DNA of 64,000 nt from Blattamonas nauphoetae (lineage: Eukaryota > Preaxostyla > Oxymonadida): the NCBI GenBank assembly GCA_033064195.1, contig JARBJD010000002.1, forward strand, positions 1 through 64,000, read 5' to 3'. The notes below the pieces were generated by a model. That model ran no database searches, was not told the origin of the DNA, and saw nothing but the letters and a program-made list of their open reading frames with translations. Of this stretch, positions 19,592-32,600 are shown one piece after another. Each line of letters opens with the position of its first letter. Position 1 is the first letter of the stretch. The translations under genes were made by a program, and so were the position numbers.

Positions 19592-20386
19592 CAGAATCTA
19601 GCACTCAGATTGTGTGAATTAGAGCTGGAAATAATTTCCAGAAAAGAAAATGATGAAATCCAGGGACTGTTTACACAGAACCAAGACGAGAAATACCGTT
19701 CTTGGTTGGATCTGGAACGTCACTTTTTCCAAAACATCTTCATCTCAAACATCCTCCTATCTCCTTCTTACCACATGAATTTATCTTCCTGGGAATCATT
19801 ACCTCTCCGTTATTTTTATTCATCTCTCGTTAGTGGTCAAGTTTGTCTCATCTCTCGTTCACTTCCATTCTTTTTCAAATTGCATCTACTCAGACTCTAG
19901 AACCGACCTCAGCAAGGTATTTACATTTTTCAGTAATATTTATTCTTTGTTAGTTGGAGAGACCTCGAAAAGAAGCATGATGAACTGTTTTTTCCATCTC
20001 AAAAGGAAGAGCGGGAATCGTTGTTCATCTCTTATTTATCAGCTGAGGCGTCTGATCCTTTCAATTTAAAACTCCCTCAGACAATAGAAGAGAATATCAG
20101 AAGTAAGTTTGGCGAACAAAACTCACCTCAAAAAGAAATCTCCAAATTCCTCCAAAGCGATGATTATGATGCTAACATAACCTCTAGTGATGAAGAAAAT
20201 GGAATGGATATCGATGAATCGATGGCCTCAATGATGGAAACCCAATCACCAACAACCAACGATCATCCTCCAACTTTCGGCTTCCCCTCACCTGATCCGG
20301 CATTGAATTCTCTTCTCTTCAAATGGTATGAACTTGGATATATGACCTGTTATTATCAAATGACAAACAATTCCAAAAAGGAGTGA
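19580..20386 (+). CDS. SMN-like protein with C-terminal YG box
   Basis: SMN oligomerises through a C-terminal YG box and loads Sm proteins onto snRNAs. The last exon here ends with FGFPSPDPALNSLLFKWYEL followed by GYMTCYYQM, which keeps the YG-box pattern Leu-x-x-[ML]-Leu-x-x-Trp-Tyr-x-x-Gly-Tyr-x-Thr-x-Tyr-Tyr-x-Met. The middle is acidic and Ser-rich. An N-terminal helical segment (ALRLCELELEIISRKENDEI) is in the first exon. I see no Tudor domain, as in minimal fungal SMN/Yab8 proteins. Introns lie between about 19,710 and 19,951, but the boundaries are not resolved and a small internal exon is possible. Start choice: the ATG at 19580 is the only in-frame one after 19529. Other YG-box-like proteins remain possible. 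Confidence 0.5.
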
Positions 20387-20575
20387 AAACTCCTCATCTC
20401 ACCACTGAAGCTTACAGCACTAATTTTCTCATAGGCACTTAAAAATATTCTTCAACTATTTTCATCATGTAAATAAATGAATCAGAGAATCACGAAAGCA
20501 TTCTTCTTCTCTGTGTTCTTCGCCCTTAATAGTTTTAATTCGTTCAAAGAGCCACTTTCAGGCTATCAACGATTC

Positions 20576-22410
20576 ATGGACGATATTCCGGATGTCAGTC
20601 TCACATCCATCCCTCCACACTATTTTTCTGATGTGCCATCGCGTCCAAATGTTGATAATTTAATTCAAAAATTGCTCAGTGCAAAACAGCTTGGAAAAGC
20701 TGCATACGTTGGAATACCTGAAGCAGAAATTAAGTGTTTGACTTTTTTCTGTTATTCCAATTCTTTATTGTCCATCTTGTTTATCAAGCCTTGATTCGTG
20801 TAAATAAACAAATCATGCTCTCACAGCCGACTCTTCTCGAACTTGATGGTCCAATTAAAGTATGTGGAGATATACATGGTCAGTATTACGATCTCCTCCG
20901 ACTCTTCGATCTTGGCGGATACCCACCATCATCGAACTATCTCTTCCTTGGAGGTTTCCAACTCTCATTTTCTGACGTTAATATCCAACACACATCCCGT
21001 TCTTCCTTGCATAAATAGATTACGTTGACCGTGGATCATTTTCATTGGAGTGCATCGTTCTTCTCCTCTGTTACAAGGCAAAATATCCAGAAAACTTCTT
21101 TCTCCTTCGTGGAAACCATGAGTGTGCAAGCATAAATCACCTCTTCGGATTTTATGAAGAATGTTTGTTTTCTTCTTGTTGAATCCATTTTTCTATTTTT
21201 CTTTCAGGTACAAAGCGTTATTCACAGTATCTGTGGAGATTGTTCATTGACCTCTTTAACTGTCTACCAATTGCTGCTGTACGCTATCCACTCAATATTC
21301 TTTCCAATATCTACTGGATTTTTATTATTATTCTCTCATCTTTGTTCGTATTTCATTATTTCCAACAATCAAATTCAAAATTCGGATCTTTCTTCTTAGG
21401 TAATTGGGGATGCGATTTTTTGTTGCCATGGCGGCTTATCACCATCTCTCACATCATTGGAAGCAATCAGACGCATTGTTCGTCCAACGGACATTCCGGA
21501 ACAGGGAGTTCTTTGTGATCTCCTCTGGGCAGACCCTTCCCCAGAGGTCTCACAATGGGGAGAAAATGAGAGAGGAATTTCATATGTATTCGGGTCGGAT
21601 GCTATCAAGAATTTCTTGGAATCTAATGATCTCGAAATTGTCATTCGCGCACACCAAGTCGTTGACGACGGGTACGAATTCTTTGCCGATCGTCAACTGG
21701 TTACACTCTTCTCAGCACCAAACTATTGCAACGAATTCGACAATGCAGGAGCAATTCTCGACGTGAGCGATACACTCATGCTTGCGTTCCACATCATTCG
21801 TCCACTCAAAAACCCTCTCCGGGAGGATCTCACTGTCGATCGAAGATGGGCATCGTCAAATGCACCACCCTCCACCAGCAGTAAGGAATCAAACACTTTT
21901 GACCATTTTCATTCCATCTCTCATTCTGCATCAACCACAAATTTGAACGTTGCTCATCGGCCTCGGGTTCTTTCGTCGCCAACTCCGCAGCGTCATGCTC
22001 GACCATTTCAGCCGTATTCGCCACAGTCAGGGATGGTGAAAGACAGAGACGAGGATGATGGAACCACCACCCCACAACAACCAAAGGTTGCACACCCACG
22101 AGATCGAACAGGTCGTCCCATTTCACCAATGCCACAAAAAAGGAGACGAAACGACCAAATTGGGGGGATGCGAGACGTGTCCTCCTCGAGGAACGGATTA
22201 AAATCGTCAGGATTGGGACAAAGAGGGGGGATGAAGCTGACACAAGGATTGAACCATTTGAAATCGGCGCAATTTTCACAAAATCGACCTGCATCTCCAA
22301 CGATCTCCTCAAATCGACCTGCATCTCCGACCATTTCCACAAACCGACCTTCTAGTTCGTCTTCATTCAATCGTCCCCAATCAGCATCTCATTCTTTCTC
22401 GAAACGTTGA
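20576..22410 (+). CDS. Protein phosphatase 1 catalytic subunit with long C-terminal tail
   Basis: A metal-dependent Ser/Thr phosphatase of the PP1 type. Five exons join in frame (20576-20735, 20789-20953, 21019-21162, 21208-21278, 21400-22410) for about 516 residues. Visible motifs are [74 protein letters not shown] and [19 protein letters not shown], which cover all metal and phosphate ligands. PP1 is usually about 330 residues. Here the catalytic part ends at the RPLKNP region and about 190 extra residues follow. They are Ser/Pro/Arg-rich and end in near repeats of Asn-Arg-Pro-Ala-Ser-Pro-Thr-Ile-Ser. A start at 20477 is also in frame but would add an odd hydrophobic leader. Confidence 0.88.
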
Positions 22411-22469
22411 TTAACGACTCTCGCCGCGAACATTTCACTCATCTCTTTTTTTTCATCCTTTTTCAACTA

Positions 22470-23313
22470 GTCACCTGAAAACCCGGGAGTAAATAACAAA
22501 TCGGTAGTTTTTTTGGGGTCCCAAAAGTGAATAGTAACACTGGATTTCCGATTTTTTTGACAATTTTTCAATCTAAATGACAGTTTTATGAATAAATGAA
22601 GTGTCCTAGGTGGTTCAGAACAAATAGTTTTGATTACCCAGCATGATTTTCTCATGCTCTTGAAAAGTTGATCTCGTTGTATCTTCATAACCAGACAAAA
22701 TTTTGACCTGAAATTTTCGCGAAAATGAATGTTTTGAGAAATATAAACTTTTAATATTTCACCTTTTCAAAAAATTTTTCCCCCTCGAGAGAATGTGAAA
22801 TCCACTTTAAACGGATGTCTGAAATTGACTTCTCACCGTGCATCAGATGTGAATCCCGTTTTCAAAATTCATCAAAATGATGTCAACACTGTCACAATCG
22901 AATCAAACTGGTCAATTTTGCATACATGGTGAACGGTGAGTGACAAGTCCGAAGACTCTCTGAAAATTCCTCGAAAAAGGTTGAAAAACCATGATTTTGC
23001 GATCGTCGAAGAAAAAAAGTTGAAATATCAAAAGTTTATATTTCTCAAAACATTCATTTTCGCGAAAATTTCAGGTCAAAATTTTGTCTGGTTATGAAGA
23101 TACAACGAGATCAACTTTTCAAGAGCATGAGAAAATCATGCTGGGTAATCAAAACTATTTGTTCTGAACCACCTAGGACACTTCATTTATTCATAAAACT
23201 GTCATTTAGATTGAAAAATTGTCAAAAAAATCGGAAATCCAGTGTTACTATTCACTTTTGGGACCCCAAAAAAAACTACCGATTTGTTATTTACTCCCGG
23301 GTTTTCAGGTGAC
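22470..23313. mobile_element. 844-bp foldback element with about 292-bp terminal inverted repeats
   Basis: The left arm (22470 to about 22761) and the right arm (about 23021-23313) are inverted copies with only one substitution and one 1-nt indel that I can find. The ends read GTCACCTGAAAACCCGGGAG inward, and TA flanks both sides (22468-22469 and 23314-23315), so a TA target duplication is likely. The 260-bp centre is AT-rich and non-coding. There is no transposase. It sits in the short gap between the convergent PP1 and UBA1 genes, and the flanks would otherwise be about 107 bp apart. Near-identical arms suggest a young copy or arm homogenisation. Confidence 0.85.
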
Positions 23314-23361
23314 TAACCTTGGTAGATCAAAGATGGACTGTGGGATGAATGAAAGGAAGGG

Positions 23362-26300
23362 TTAGTTCGGAAACTCAAGATTAACAACGATGGATTTTCG
23401 GGTGTTGCTTCTGTCAACCATGATGACGTCCAGAGAGCGAGGAGAAACAGGGCTGGTGACGTCTAACCCTATTTCTTCGAGCGCAGACAAGATCTCCTTC
23501 GCTCGGTATTCATCGTTGTCTTCTTCAAATAACTCGCTTATCAGTGGGACAAGTTGGCCGTGGCTCCTGGTGGTTATGTCTGTCACAGTCACTTGGAGTT
23601 CTGTGTTGATTCTGTTCTCAAGAGACCCGATTGTCTCGCCCGGTGTCACTTTGAGAGAAAGTTGAGTAGGTTGGATTGGGAGGGCTTCCGTTTCTTCAGT
23701 CGGTTCGTTTTCTTCCAGGAGGATAGGATCAGAGGCTGAAATGAGATTGACCCCGAGATTGACAGAGAAGGACGGCATCATTTCCGTCGGGGCTGAACTG
23801 ATAACTCCGATCAGAGTGCTTGCAACGAGAGAGGAAACATAGGCAGTGGTTGTGGCAAGAGCAGGAGTGATGAGTCCCATGAGACGAACAGCTTCCTCTT
23901 TTGTGATCTGATTGATGTCATAATTCGAAGAACGGATCGATGATGAGGAGATGATGAATGATAAGTGAGAGTCCATGTCTTTGTCGAGTGTGACCAGGAC
24001 AAAGTCAAATGTCGTATGAGATTTCAGTTTCTGGACGAGTTTGTTGCATTCTGTAGTGATTTCATTGAGGTCAGTTGGGTTTGGTTTTCGAGTGTTTTCA
24101 GTCCTTCCACGGGCTATTTCCTTCACTTTGTCCTTCATCTCCGACAGGGAAAATGTTGGTCCTCTCAAACTTTGTGCACGGATGCATGCGGCACTTGCGA
24201 CGAACTCAAGATGTGTTTCATCATTGACATCGAATTTAATGGGATGAGGAAACCTCTTGTTTCCCGACCAGAAGAGTTTTCCATGTTTGTCTACTGAATC
24301 GATGGGATTCTCTTGGACTCGTTGTGCGATAAGGGAATCAAACTGAACGTGGAACAGAAACAACGCCCATTCGACGCATGTTTTGAAGTCCGACGCAGAA
24401 TATCGCTCCAAATTTTCTTCAGCAAGATGAAGATTGTCCAAAGAAGATTCCGATCCAAAACCAGTCTGTGACTCAAACTTCTGCCAATCTTCACACATTT
24501 TCTGTGTCATCGAGAGATTATCGTTGAACACCTTCGTGAACATGTCCAGGGCATACCCCATTGTATGTTCAGGCATGTAAGGGAAGTTGTGGAGGGTGCA
24601 GAGAGGAGCGGCATCCCCACTTCCTTCCTCATCGAACTCCAATTGCTCTATCTTCCCCGGAAGCATCACATCTGAGTTGCAGCAGAGTCCTTCAGTCCCA
24701 CTGTCAATCATTGGCTTATGTAAGCTCCAGCACATACTGGTCACGTAGGTACGGGCCTTGTTGTTATCCAAGGCCAGCAAAACAAGATCGACGTCACCCC
24801 AGAACTGCGCGTCATATTCATTCTCTGTCTCTTTAGCCATCATCGTTGTTTTGGAGATGGCGTTGCAAGAAGGATTGAGCTCTTTAATCGCAGCAGTAAC
24901 GACCTCCGCTTTCCAGAGCCCAATATGCTCTTGGTGGAAGAGGAATTGACGACTGAGGTTGGAGAGTTCCACTTTGTCCATATCCACAAATATAATCATG
25001 CCGCGTGGTCCTGTCCCAGCTCCCATCAGAGCAAGCAGTTTAGCATCTTCGCAGCCGATGGCTCCAGCACCAACAACAAGGATTCGCACGTTTCGAAGGT
25101 GCTCATGAAGAGAGCGACCAATCAATTGGATTTGATCATCGTACTGATCACCGAGTGGTTGGTATTCTGGGTCGTCCTCAGTGTTTGAATCACGAATCCT
25201 TGAGAGGAGGAGTGGTTTCTGGAAAGAGTAGTGGAGTTGGGTGATGGGGGTGTATTGGTGAGACACGCCTTTGATGACCTCTGACGCAACCAGCGATCCA
25301 GCCTGTGATGCAACTGATGGAAAAGAGAGGCCATAAGTTTTGGCAAACAATTTGGTGAGATTGGGGTTGACGTACGCAAATTCAAACCCGGCGAAGTCGC
25401 CGTGATGTTTCCCATTGAAAGAGTTGCAGAGTTCAACGAATCGATCAGCATCCTGTTGATTGTGGGGACGAGGAGGCTGGCCGTACTTCTCGATGAAAGG
25501 TTGGATAGAATTGAAGCAGGTCTCGAGTGTGTCTCCCGATTGATCGATGTATTCACCGTAAGTCCGATTTCGAAGAACTCGATTCCACAGGCAATCCACG
25601 AATGGGATATGATTCACATGTCCACCTGGATCCAGTTGTTCGACGATGCCACCGCCTTCGAAGGGTTTGAATGATGAGGAGTCTAAGTCGATGGCAAAAT
25701 TCGATGGATCTACTTCTTTCACGACAGCAGAAGTGATTTCATTTAATTCTGTCATTCCTTTCACCAACTTGAAATGCACAATGTTTCCAACCTGAAATGA
25801 ATGTGCAGTTTCTGGGAAGATGATAGTTTCAGGACCAGAATTGATGAAGTCGATTGAAACTCGTCCTAATCGGGACGTAAGGATCTTCTGGATTTTGTGA
25901 TCCCCAAAATTGTTGAAGAGCCTGAAAAATGGTCCAGTTGTGTTGATGGTAGTAATGTTTGCACCAGATTTGAGACAGAGTTCTTCAATTGACTTGATGT
26001 CGTTGTCAGGTTTGTTGACCAAGACAATATGCTAAAAGAAATGAAAAGGAAGGAGATAAACATTGATATCTTTGATTGATGATTCAGTTAACTCACATTC
26101 AAACTCCTTGATGGATACCAAAGGATTTAGTTTTTCGAATCGATGAATTGAAGCTTTGACTCGATTTTTTCCAATGTCCTCCTTTCGAAGATAAAACTAG
26201 AAAACTTGTCATAGGAAAAACTGGATATACATGTGTTGAAAGATCGGAGATAGTTGTAGTCTGACTGTCGCGCAAAAAAACACTCCCAACACCAGAAAGG

Positions 26301-26524
26301 ATGAGATCTTTGGCTAATATCCATTAATGTTCGAAGTTAAAGAGAAAAGAGACCGATTTCTGCACCAACTCCATCCAGACCATCGATAAGTACTGAAGAA
26401 ACTTTTAGTGACTGTTGTCCGTCTTTCCTGGGAAAAATCAAAGCAACAATGATGTAAAATCATCGAAACAGGTGGGATACCCGTATGTAAGAGTTTGGCG
26501 CGAATATAATTGATCTTCGTTCAT
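23362..26524 (-). CDS. UBA1: Ubiquitin-activating enzyme E1
   Basis: E1 adenylates ubiquitin with ATP and holds it as a thioester before passing it to E2 enzymes. The N-terminus is MNEDQLYSRQTLTYG, split by an intron inside the Gly codon, followed by KDGQQSLKV and the first Rossmann repeat (GVGAEIAKDLILSGVGSVFL). The long last exon carries the second, active repeat (ILVVGAGAIGCEDAKLLALM, then Asp-Met-Asp-x-[VI]-Glu-x-Ser-Asn-Leu-x-Arg-Gln-Phe-Leu). The catalytic cysteine is in APLCTLHNFPYMPEHT (around 24,600). A C-terminal ubiquitin-fold domain follows, ending VNLEFPN. The total is about 1,020 residues, normal for UBA1. N-terminal exons lie between 26,022 and 26,524 with short introns. Confidence 0.9.
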
Positions 26525-26642
26525 CTGAAAAACAAGTGACCCTCAACAAAAATAATGATGATCGTGGAAGACAATTGGAGGATAATCAAGATAAGAAAAT
26601 GAAGATTAATTGCTTAAAAACAAAAAAGAACATAAAAGTCAA

Positions 26643-29600
26643 TTAGTCTTTGTGGGAGCGTCTGTGGCGATGTTTTCGTTCCTTTGTGGTTTCTGCTTGA
26701 TGTTGATATGTTGCAGTTTGAGGATGATGAACAACGAGGGGAGTGTTGTGGAAAATTTCGGAACGATAGAAGGTTGGCATTTTAAACTCGGATGGAAGGA
26801 GTGGATCGCCTATTCCGTCCGGAAATGTGGGAGGAGGAGCTGCGTACGCCTCTTCTCTGTTTTCGAGGAGGGTGCTGGATTTCGGGACAGGAGGGGAAAT
26901 CTGAGAGAAGGATGACGGCTTTACCTTGGGGAGAAGGTTGATAGTCATCCTGGTGTCGGAGATCATGCGCTCAACTTCGTCGGAGATGGAGAGAGCAGTA
27001 TTCATTGCCTTGGTGGTCACATTCACATTTGGACGATTTCGATCAGCAATCGACAGGAGAACAGTTCGCAATGGAACAGGAGATTGAAGGAGATTGAGAG
27101 TGGATGCAGATGGCTTGTGGAGACCAATTGCAGTGGCTGTTGGAGGAGGTCGAAGAGCAACATTCGGAATGTCTGGTGAACAGAGGAAAGGCAAGATCGG
27201 TGGATACGGGCTGATTGTGTCGAAAACTCGGCCAGAACCCAACCCAACCACATCTTGTCCATCAATTCGTGCGACTGAGAAACGCGGCAGAACGTTCTCC
27301 GCAGCTCGGACAGTGTAAAGATATGCATTTTCTTGGTCCTCATCTCGGAGCCAATCCTTGAGCATGCTCATACTGTTCTCGATAAACTGCGTTGGCTGGG
27401 TGACAATCTCACTTCTCATCTCTCGTCGACCCTCTGCCACCCAATTGATGGCATACGCTAATGGCCACACACCATCTTCGACAACACAATCTTGTCGAGC
27501 AGCTTGAACCATCTTTTTATCTTGTGGGACAGATGACATGATCGAATATGGATTGTGGGTTGATGGAAGAAGGTCAGAATCATCGTGGAAGACAGGGGGT
27601 GAGAGGCATGTTATGAGTAATTCGGACGAGAGTGTGAAGTCCATACTGATGTGGTCAGTTGTTTGAGTAGAAAGATGAGAGCCTGATTTATGCGAGAGGA
27701 GTGATGTCAATGTGCGTTTAGAAACTGAGACAAGGAATGGGACGAGACCCTGTTGGATGAGGATGTCTGGATCCGACCTTCCTCCAGTGACAATCAGATG
27801 AATGATGGGCAAAACAAACGACTCTGAAGTGTGTGTTGGGAATTGTTCAGAGAGGAGTGGAAGTGGAGTTGTTGAAACCCATTCTTGATGGAATGATGGG
27901 GAATTCTGTTCAAACGACATGAGAGCCCAACGGACTCCGCGTTCAATCATCAATTCTTCACCCAAGTAAGTTCTGATTGTTCGGAGCATCGTCATCGCCA
28001 CAGCCGGGAGGACGAGCGTTGTTTTTATCGCATGAGCGATCAATTGAAGAAGGACATGGCAGAGGCGACGAACTTGGTAGAGAAGTCGGTGTGCAGATTC
28101 AATCGCAACAAAATGGAAATTTGTGGAATTTTCTGGCGAACCATCGGGTGAATGATGGAGGGTGGTTTGGATGGTTGGGGTCACAAGGGAGAGGAACGGG
28201 GATGGAATGCTGATGTAAGAGAGATCATAGATGTCAGGTTTGAGAGGTGGAGTTGTATTCGGCCGATCAGGGTCACTGGATGGATCTGTATTAATCTCGC
28301 TTTTCTCTGAAATGTCAAACAGGATCACACGAAGTTCTGTCAATGTCTTGACCGCCTCGTCAAAACGGCCGAACAAGAGTTTAGTGAACTGTGGGGTGCA
28401 GAGAGAGGTTGAATAATCATCGAGGAAGAGGGTGTGGATTAGCGTCATGAGGGCCACTTCCGTTTCGATCACATCGTTCAAAAGAATATCCTCTCCATCT
28501 CTGAAGGTCTCATTCTCTGGGTCAGCTTCACTTTCACTGTCATGATGTGAGAAGATGCCGAGTTCATCAATGTATTCATTGGAACCTTGGATGGTGTTCC
28601 CTCTCGCGTCAAATGTTGGGAGATACTTTTCCACAACATCGACGAGCGTTTCTCGAAGTTTTTTGGGAGATTGAGTTTTGTTTTTGAGAGAATTGTGAGT
28701 TTCTGTGAGTTTCTTGTTGGCTTGAACAAAGTGAGATCGTCTTGGAGTTGCTTTGGTCTTTTTGGAAGCATTCCATTTCATGACGATTGTCTTGATTGCT
28801 TCATCGAGGCGGTTCTCTTGGTCGGAGTCTGGATTGGCGTAGTATGTACTTGAAACAACAGCAGGAACTTTCTTTCCTTCAACATCGCGCCTTGTTCTTC
28901 CAATCAGGTAAGAATACGATCCACATCGACTCACACTTCTGAGAAGTTTGGTAAGTGTATCTACACCATCAACAACCACAAATCCATCTCCTGACCACTC
29001 GATTTGTGATCGTTGGCTGAAGCCACGACCTGGAGAAGTTGTAGATCGGAGGGTGAGGCGAGGTGCCATTGAGTTGAGCAGAGACATGCTTTGGCGGATT
29101 GTGCTTGTTTGAAGTAGTTGCTGATGGCTTCTGTGATGGCTCAGAACAGTCACAAGAAGAGTGCAGACGTTTCGGATGGAGAGGAACTGTCCTGACTGCG
29201 TCAGAGAGGAAAGGAGTGGAAATGAGATATCCGAGAAGAAGGTTGAAGCTGACACGGCATGAAGTAACAGCGGATCAGTGAGGAAGATGGAGGCCAACGA
29301 TATATTCATCTGTTGAATGAAGGAATAGGAGTGAATGGTTGATGGTGTGTAGAAGTTGAGGAAGGCAGTTAGTGTGCGGTAGTCTGTGGTTGGCAATGTC
29401 TGTCGAAGCTCTGAAATCTCAGCAGGTCCAGCAAATGGATTGAGAACAAACGGATCATCCGGTTTAACCATTCCAAGCAATCCTTGCTCGCGAAGAAGAA
29501 GAGTCCTCTGCTCCGGATTGAGTTGCGTACTAAACTTGTGTTGAATGGCAAGGTAGTCAAGGAAAGGAAGAAGATTTGTGAAGAAAGCCGAGCGTAAGAG

Positions 29601-32600
29601 TGGATGTGCATCTGCAAGAGTTGCTAATGCACTGACTGCTGTAATCGCGATTGTCTGAACTAAAGTGAGTGGGCAGATGTTTTCGACGGAGGATGAGAAG
29701 GCGAGGGAGAGTGTGGTGAAAATGGGATGTGAGGGTTGATGGAAGGCATGAATTGGAGAGAATGAATCGAGGTGGAATGGGTGAGGGGGCCTACAAATGC
29801 ACAAAGAATTGATTTCATAATCTGCCTTCTTTTGAAGCATGGAAAGCGAAATGATAATTTGTTTGGGGATCAACGACAGGGCTTGGATCATTGCATCAGA
29901 ATCCAGATTGTTTTGGAGGAAGTGGGACTGAATTCGATGTGTATGTAGAACGAGGAGGGATGATAGAATACAGTAGGTATCGAAGATACACAGCAGCTGT
30001 TCCATCGAATCACAAAGAGGTTCTGTTGGAATTTCCATGAAGGCAAATAGAGAGGCAAGATGATCTTCGATAAACAAGCATTCAGACACTGAAATTAAAC
30101 TGGAGATTTGTATTGGGTCCACACAGCAAACATGCTCATGAGCAGTGAGGAACGTTTTGGTTCTTTCAGTGAGGAAGACTGGATGTGTTGTCAATTGCGC
30201 TTGGGGAACAACGCTTTGTGATGGGGCAAGGAGATGAGCAATGAAGGAAAGAATTGTGTGTGTGGAGTAGAAATCCTTTGCATCGAGAAAGATGCGTGCT
30301 GTGTCGAAGAGATATGTGAAGTAAGCAGACGCTGGCTGACCAGACATGGAATTTAGAGGATGAAGAGTGGATTGAACACGACTATCCTCTTGCAACACTG
30401 CTGCTGGAAGCGATGGATTTGTGTCCGAAGCTGTGAACTCCGAAGGGAGTGGTTGCGAAAGGATGTGATGAATCAGAGCCTCTCGGAGGGAGTTTTGTTG
30501 ATAGTCTGAGGGGGGATACAGAGAGGCACAGTACTCATTTTCGGAGTGGATCAGAACAGTGAACAGAGTTGCGAGTGACGAGATGTCCCAAGAGTGTTCG
30601 CTTCGCTTTTGTTGGATGAGGCCTGAGTTTATTGATGACATGATCATGGATGAATGGAGTTGGTCAACCAGAGCATTCGATTTCGCAGGTGTCATTGCGT
30701 TTTCAATGTAGCACGAAAGTTCATAACTGACGTTGGCTGGCAGAGAGCTGGGAAGTGTGGGCGAACTAGCGAGAGATTGACCTGATGGGTGGATGGGAGA
30801 GATCTCTGGAGGCATGAGTGAAGCAACAAGACGACAAAAGTGGTCGCTTTGTGATGACCAATTGTAGAAGAAGATCGAATTTGGATTTGCTATCGTGTGG
30901 CTTTGATTGGGAGCAGCAGAAGTGACTGCTGAAACAAAGTCTAGATAGAGTGAAGGAATCTTCTGGGACGCTGAGAAATTGAAAGAGGACAGAATGTTTG
31001 AGAATGAGGGGGATGGAAGAGCACCCGACGAGAGAGAGAGCAAGCTGGTCAGAGGAGCGGGAGGAATAGACGGGAAGTTGGTGACGAGTGACGGTGAAAG
31101 GATGATATGATGTGGATCATTTCCATTGCCCGATGAAGGTTGAAGGAGAAGAGAAAGACATCGACTAATGGAAAATCGGCATTCCTGATTGATTTCTTCC
31201 TCAGTCTCAGATGTCGTTGGGGATTGGGCAAATGACGACAAGATGGAGATCAAAACTGGGACGGCAACGAGGACTGAATCCGACAGACCATCGGAATTGA
31301 TATCTTCATTCAGAAAACGGCGAAGTTTCATTTGGAGAATCCAAGGAAGGTTGACAAGGTTAAATCGAGAGGCTGCCTGTGACGCAGATGTTGTTCGTTC
31401 CTTGTGATCTTGAACATATATTGTTGGTTGTGGAATCGGCCTTTGTACTGTTTTGGTTCTTGCATTCCCATTGAGAAGAGATGGTTTAGTCTGATTCATG
31501 CTCGAGATTGACTGCAGTGTGTTCAGAAACATTGAATCATTGCCGTTCTTGTGAGATTTGTTCTGTACATAATCAAACCGAGATTGCGAAAGAGACAACT
31601 CTCGCTCATTGACATTCGGAGATTGGTGGGCAGACTTGTCATCCTGGATCGAGATTGTTTCGTCTTGATGTGTAAGTTCTTTCAGATAGTCTTCCGTCAC
31701 CAATTCAGAATGGACGGCTGTCCTTGTTTCAAAAACAGATGACATGACTTCAAGGACATGGATGGTCTGTTCCTTTGAAGCATCAATTAATGCCAATTGT
31801 GAGAGAATAACAAGAGACGATGGGCAACAGAGGAGTTGTATCTTCGTGATGTCATCGATTGGTAATTTGTGAGCTGGAATGGATTTCAACGAGACAAATC
31901 TTGCTGGTGGAAGGACGACTCTCGGAAAAGCGTTCGGGCTGGGAATGTAAGGACCATTTTCGGCTTCATTAATCTCAACAGCCTTTCTGATTCCATCAGC
32001 TTTGATTGTATCCATGAGAGACCGAATCCACATCCATCCACTTTCTCGACGACTCCACCGTTTGAAGATTGGATACGGATCAAAGTCCACTGGAGTTTTC
32101 TTCCCTGGTGGAGTAATCGGAATCTTCTGTGGGCCGATTTCAGCTATACATTCATGAAGGAGCGATATTGCTAGTGGGGTATGTGTTTGCTTGGTAAGGC
32201 GAGAACATGACGCTGTGAAGAGGAGATGGATTGGGAGTTGATGATGGACGATGAGACATGATTTGAGTCGATGAAACTCAAACAATCTCTGAACCAGAAT
32301 GAGAGCCGTGTCGAGCAAGAAATTCCATTCTCGTTCGTCTGTTGTCACGAGTGGTGAAGAGAGTGGATTGGTTGATGCGGTAAGACAATACAGAAAAGAT
32401 GGTTGTGTCAGTCCAGCAGGATGTGTATCCATCATTTCTTCAATTTCCTCTTCATCATCTTCATCTGAAACATGGCTGGTTGTCGAAATAGCTGGAGGAC
32501 TCGAGATTGACCGAGGTGGACGAACCTGCAACTGGACGAGTGATGATGTTGAATTGTACACTGCTGCTGTCAAGAGTGTTAAGAATGCCATGCTCTCGAA

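Noticed and set aside
22470-23313. Gene within the foldback element (frames at 22467-22688 and 23094-23312)
   Set aside because: The two frames are the same sequence in the two inverted arms, and the product is unlike any known protein.
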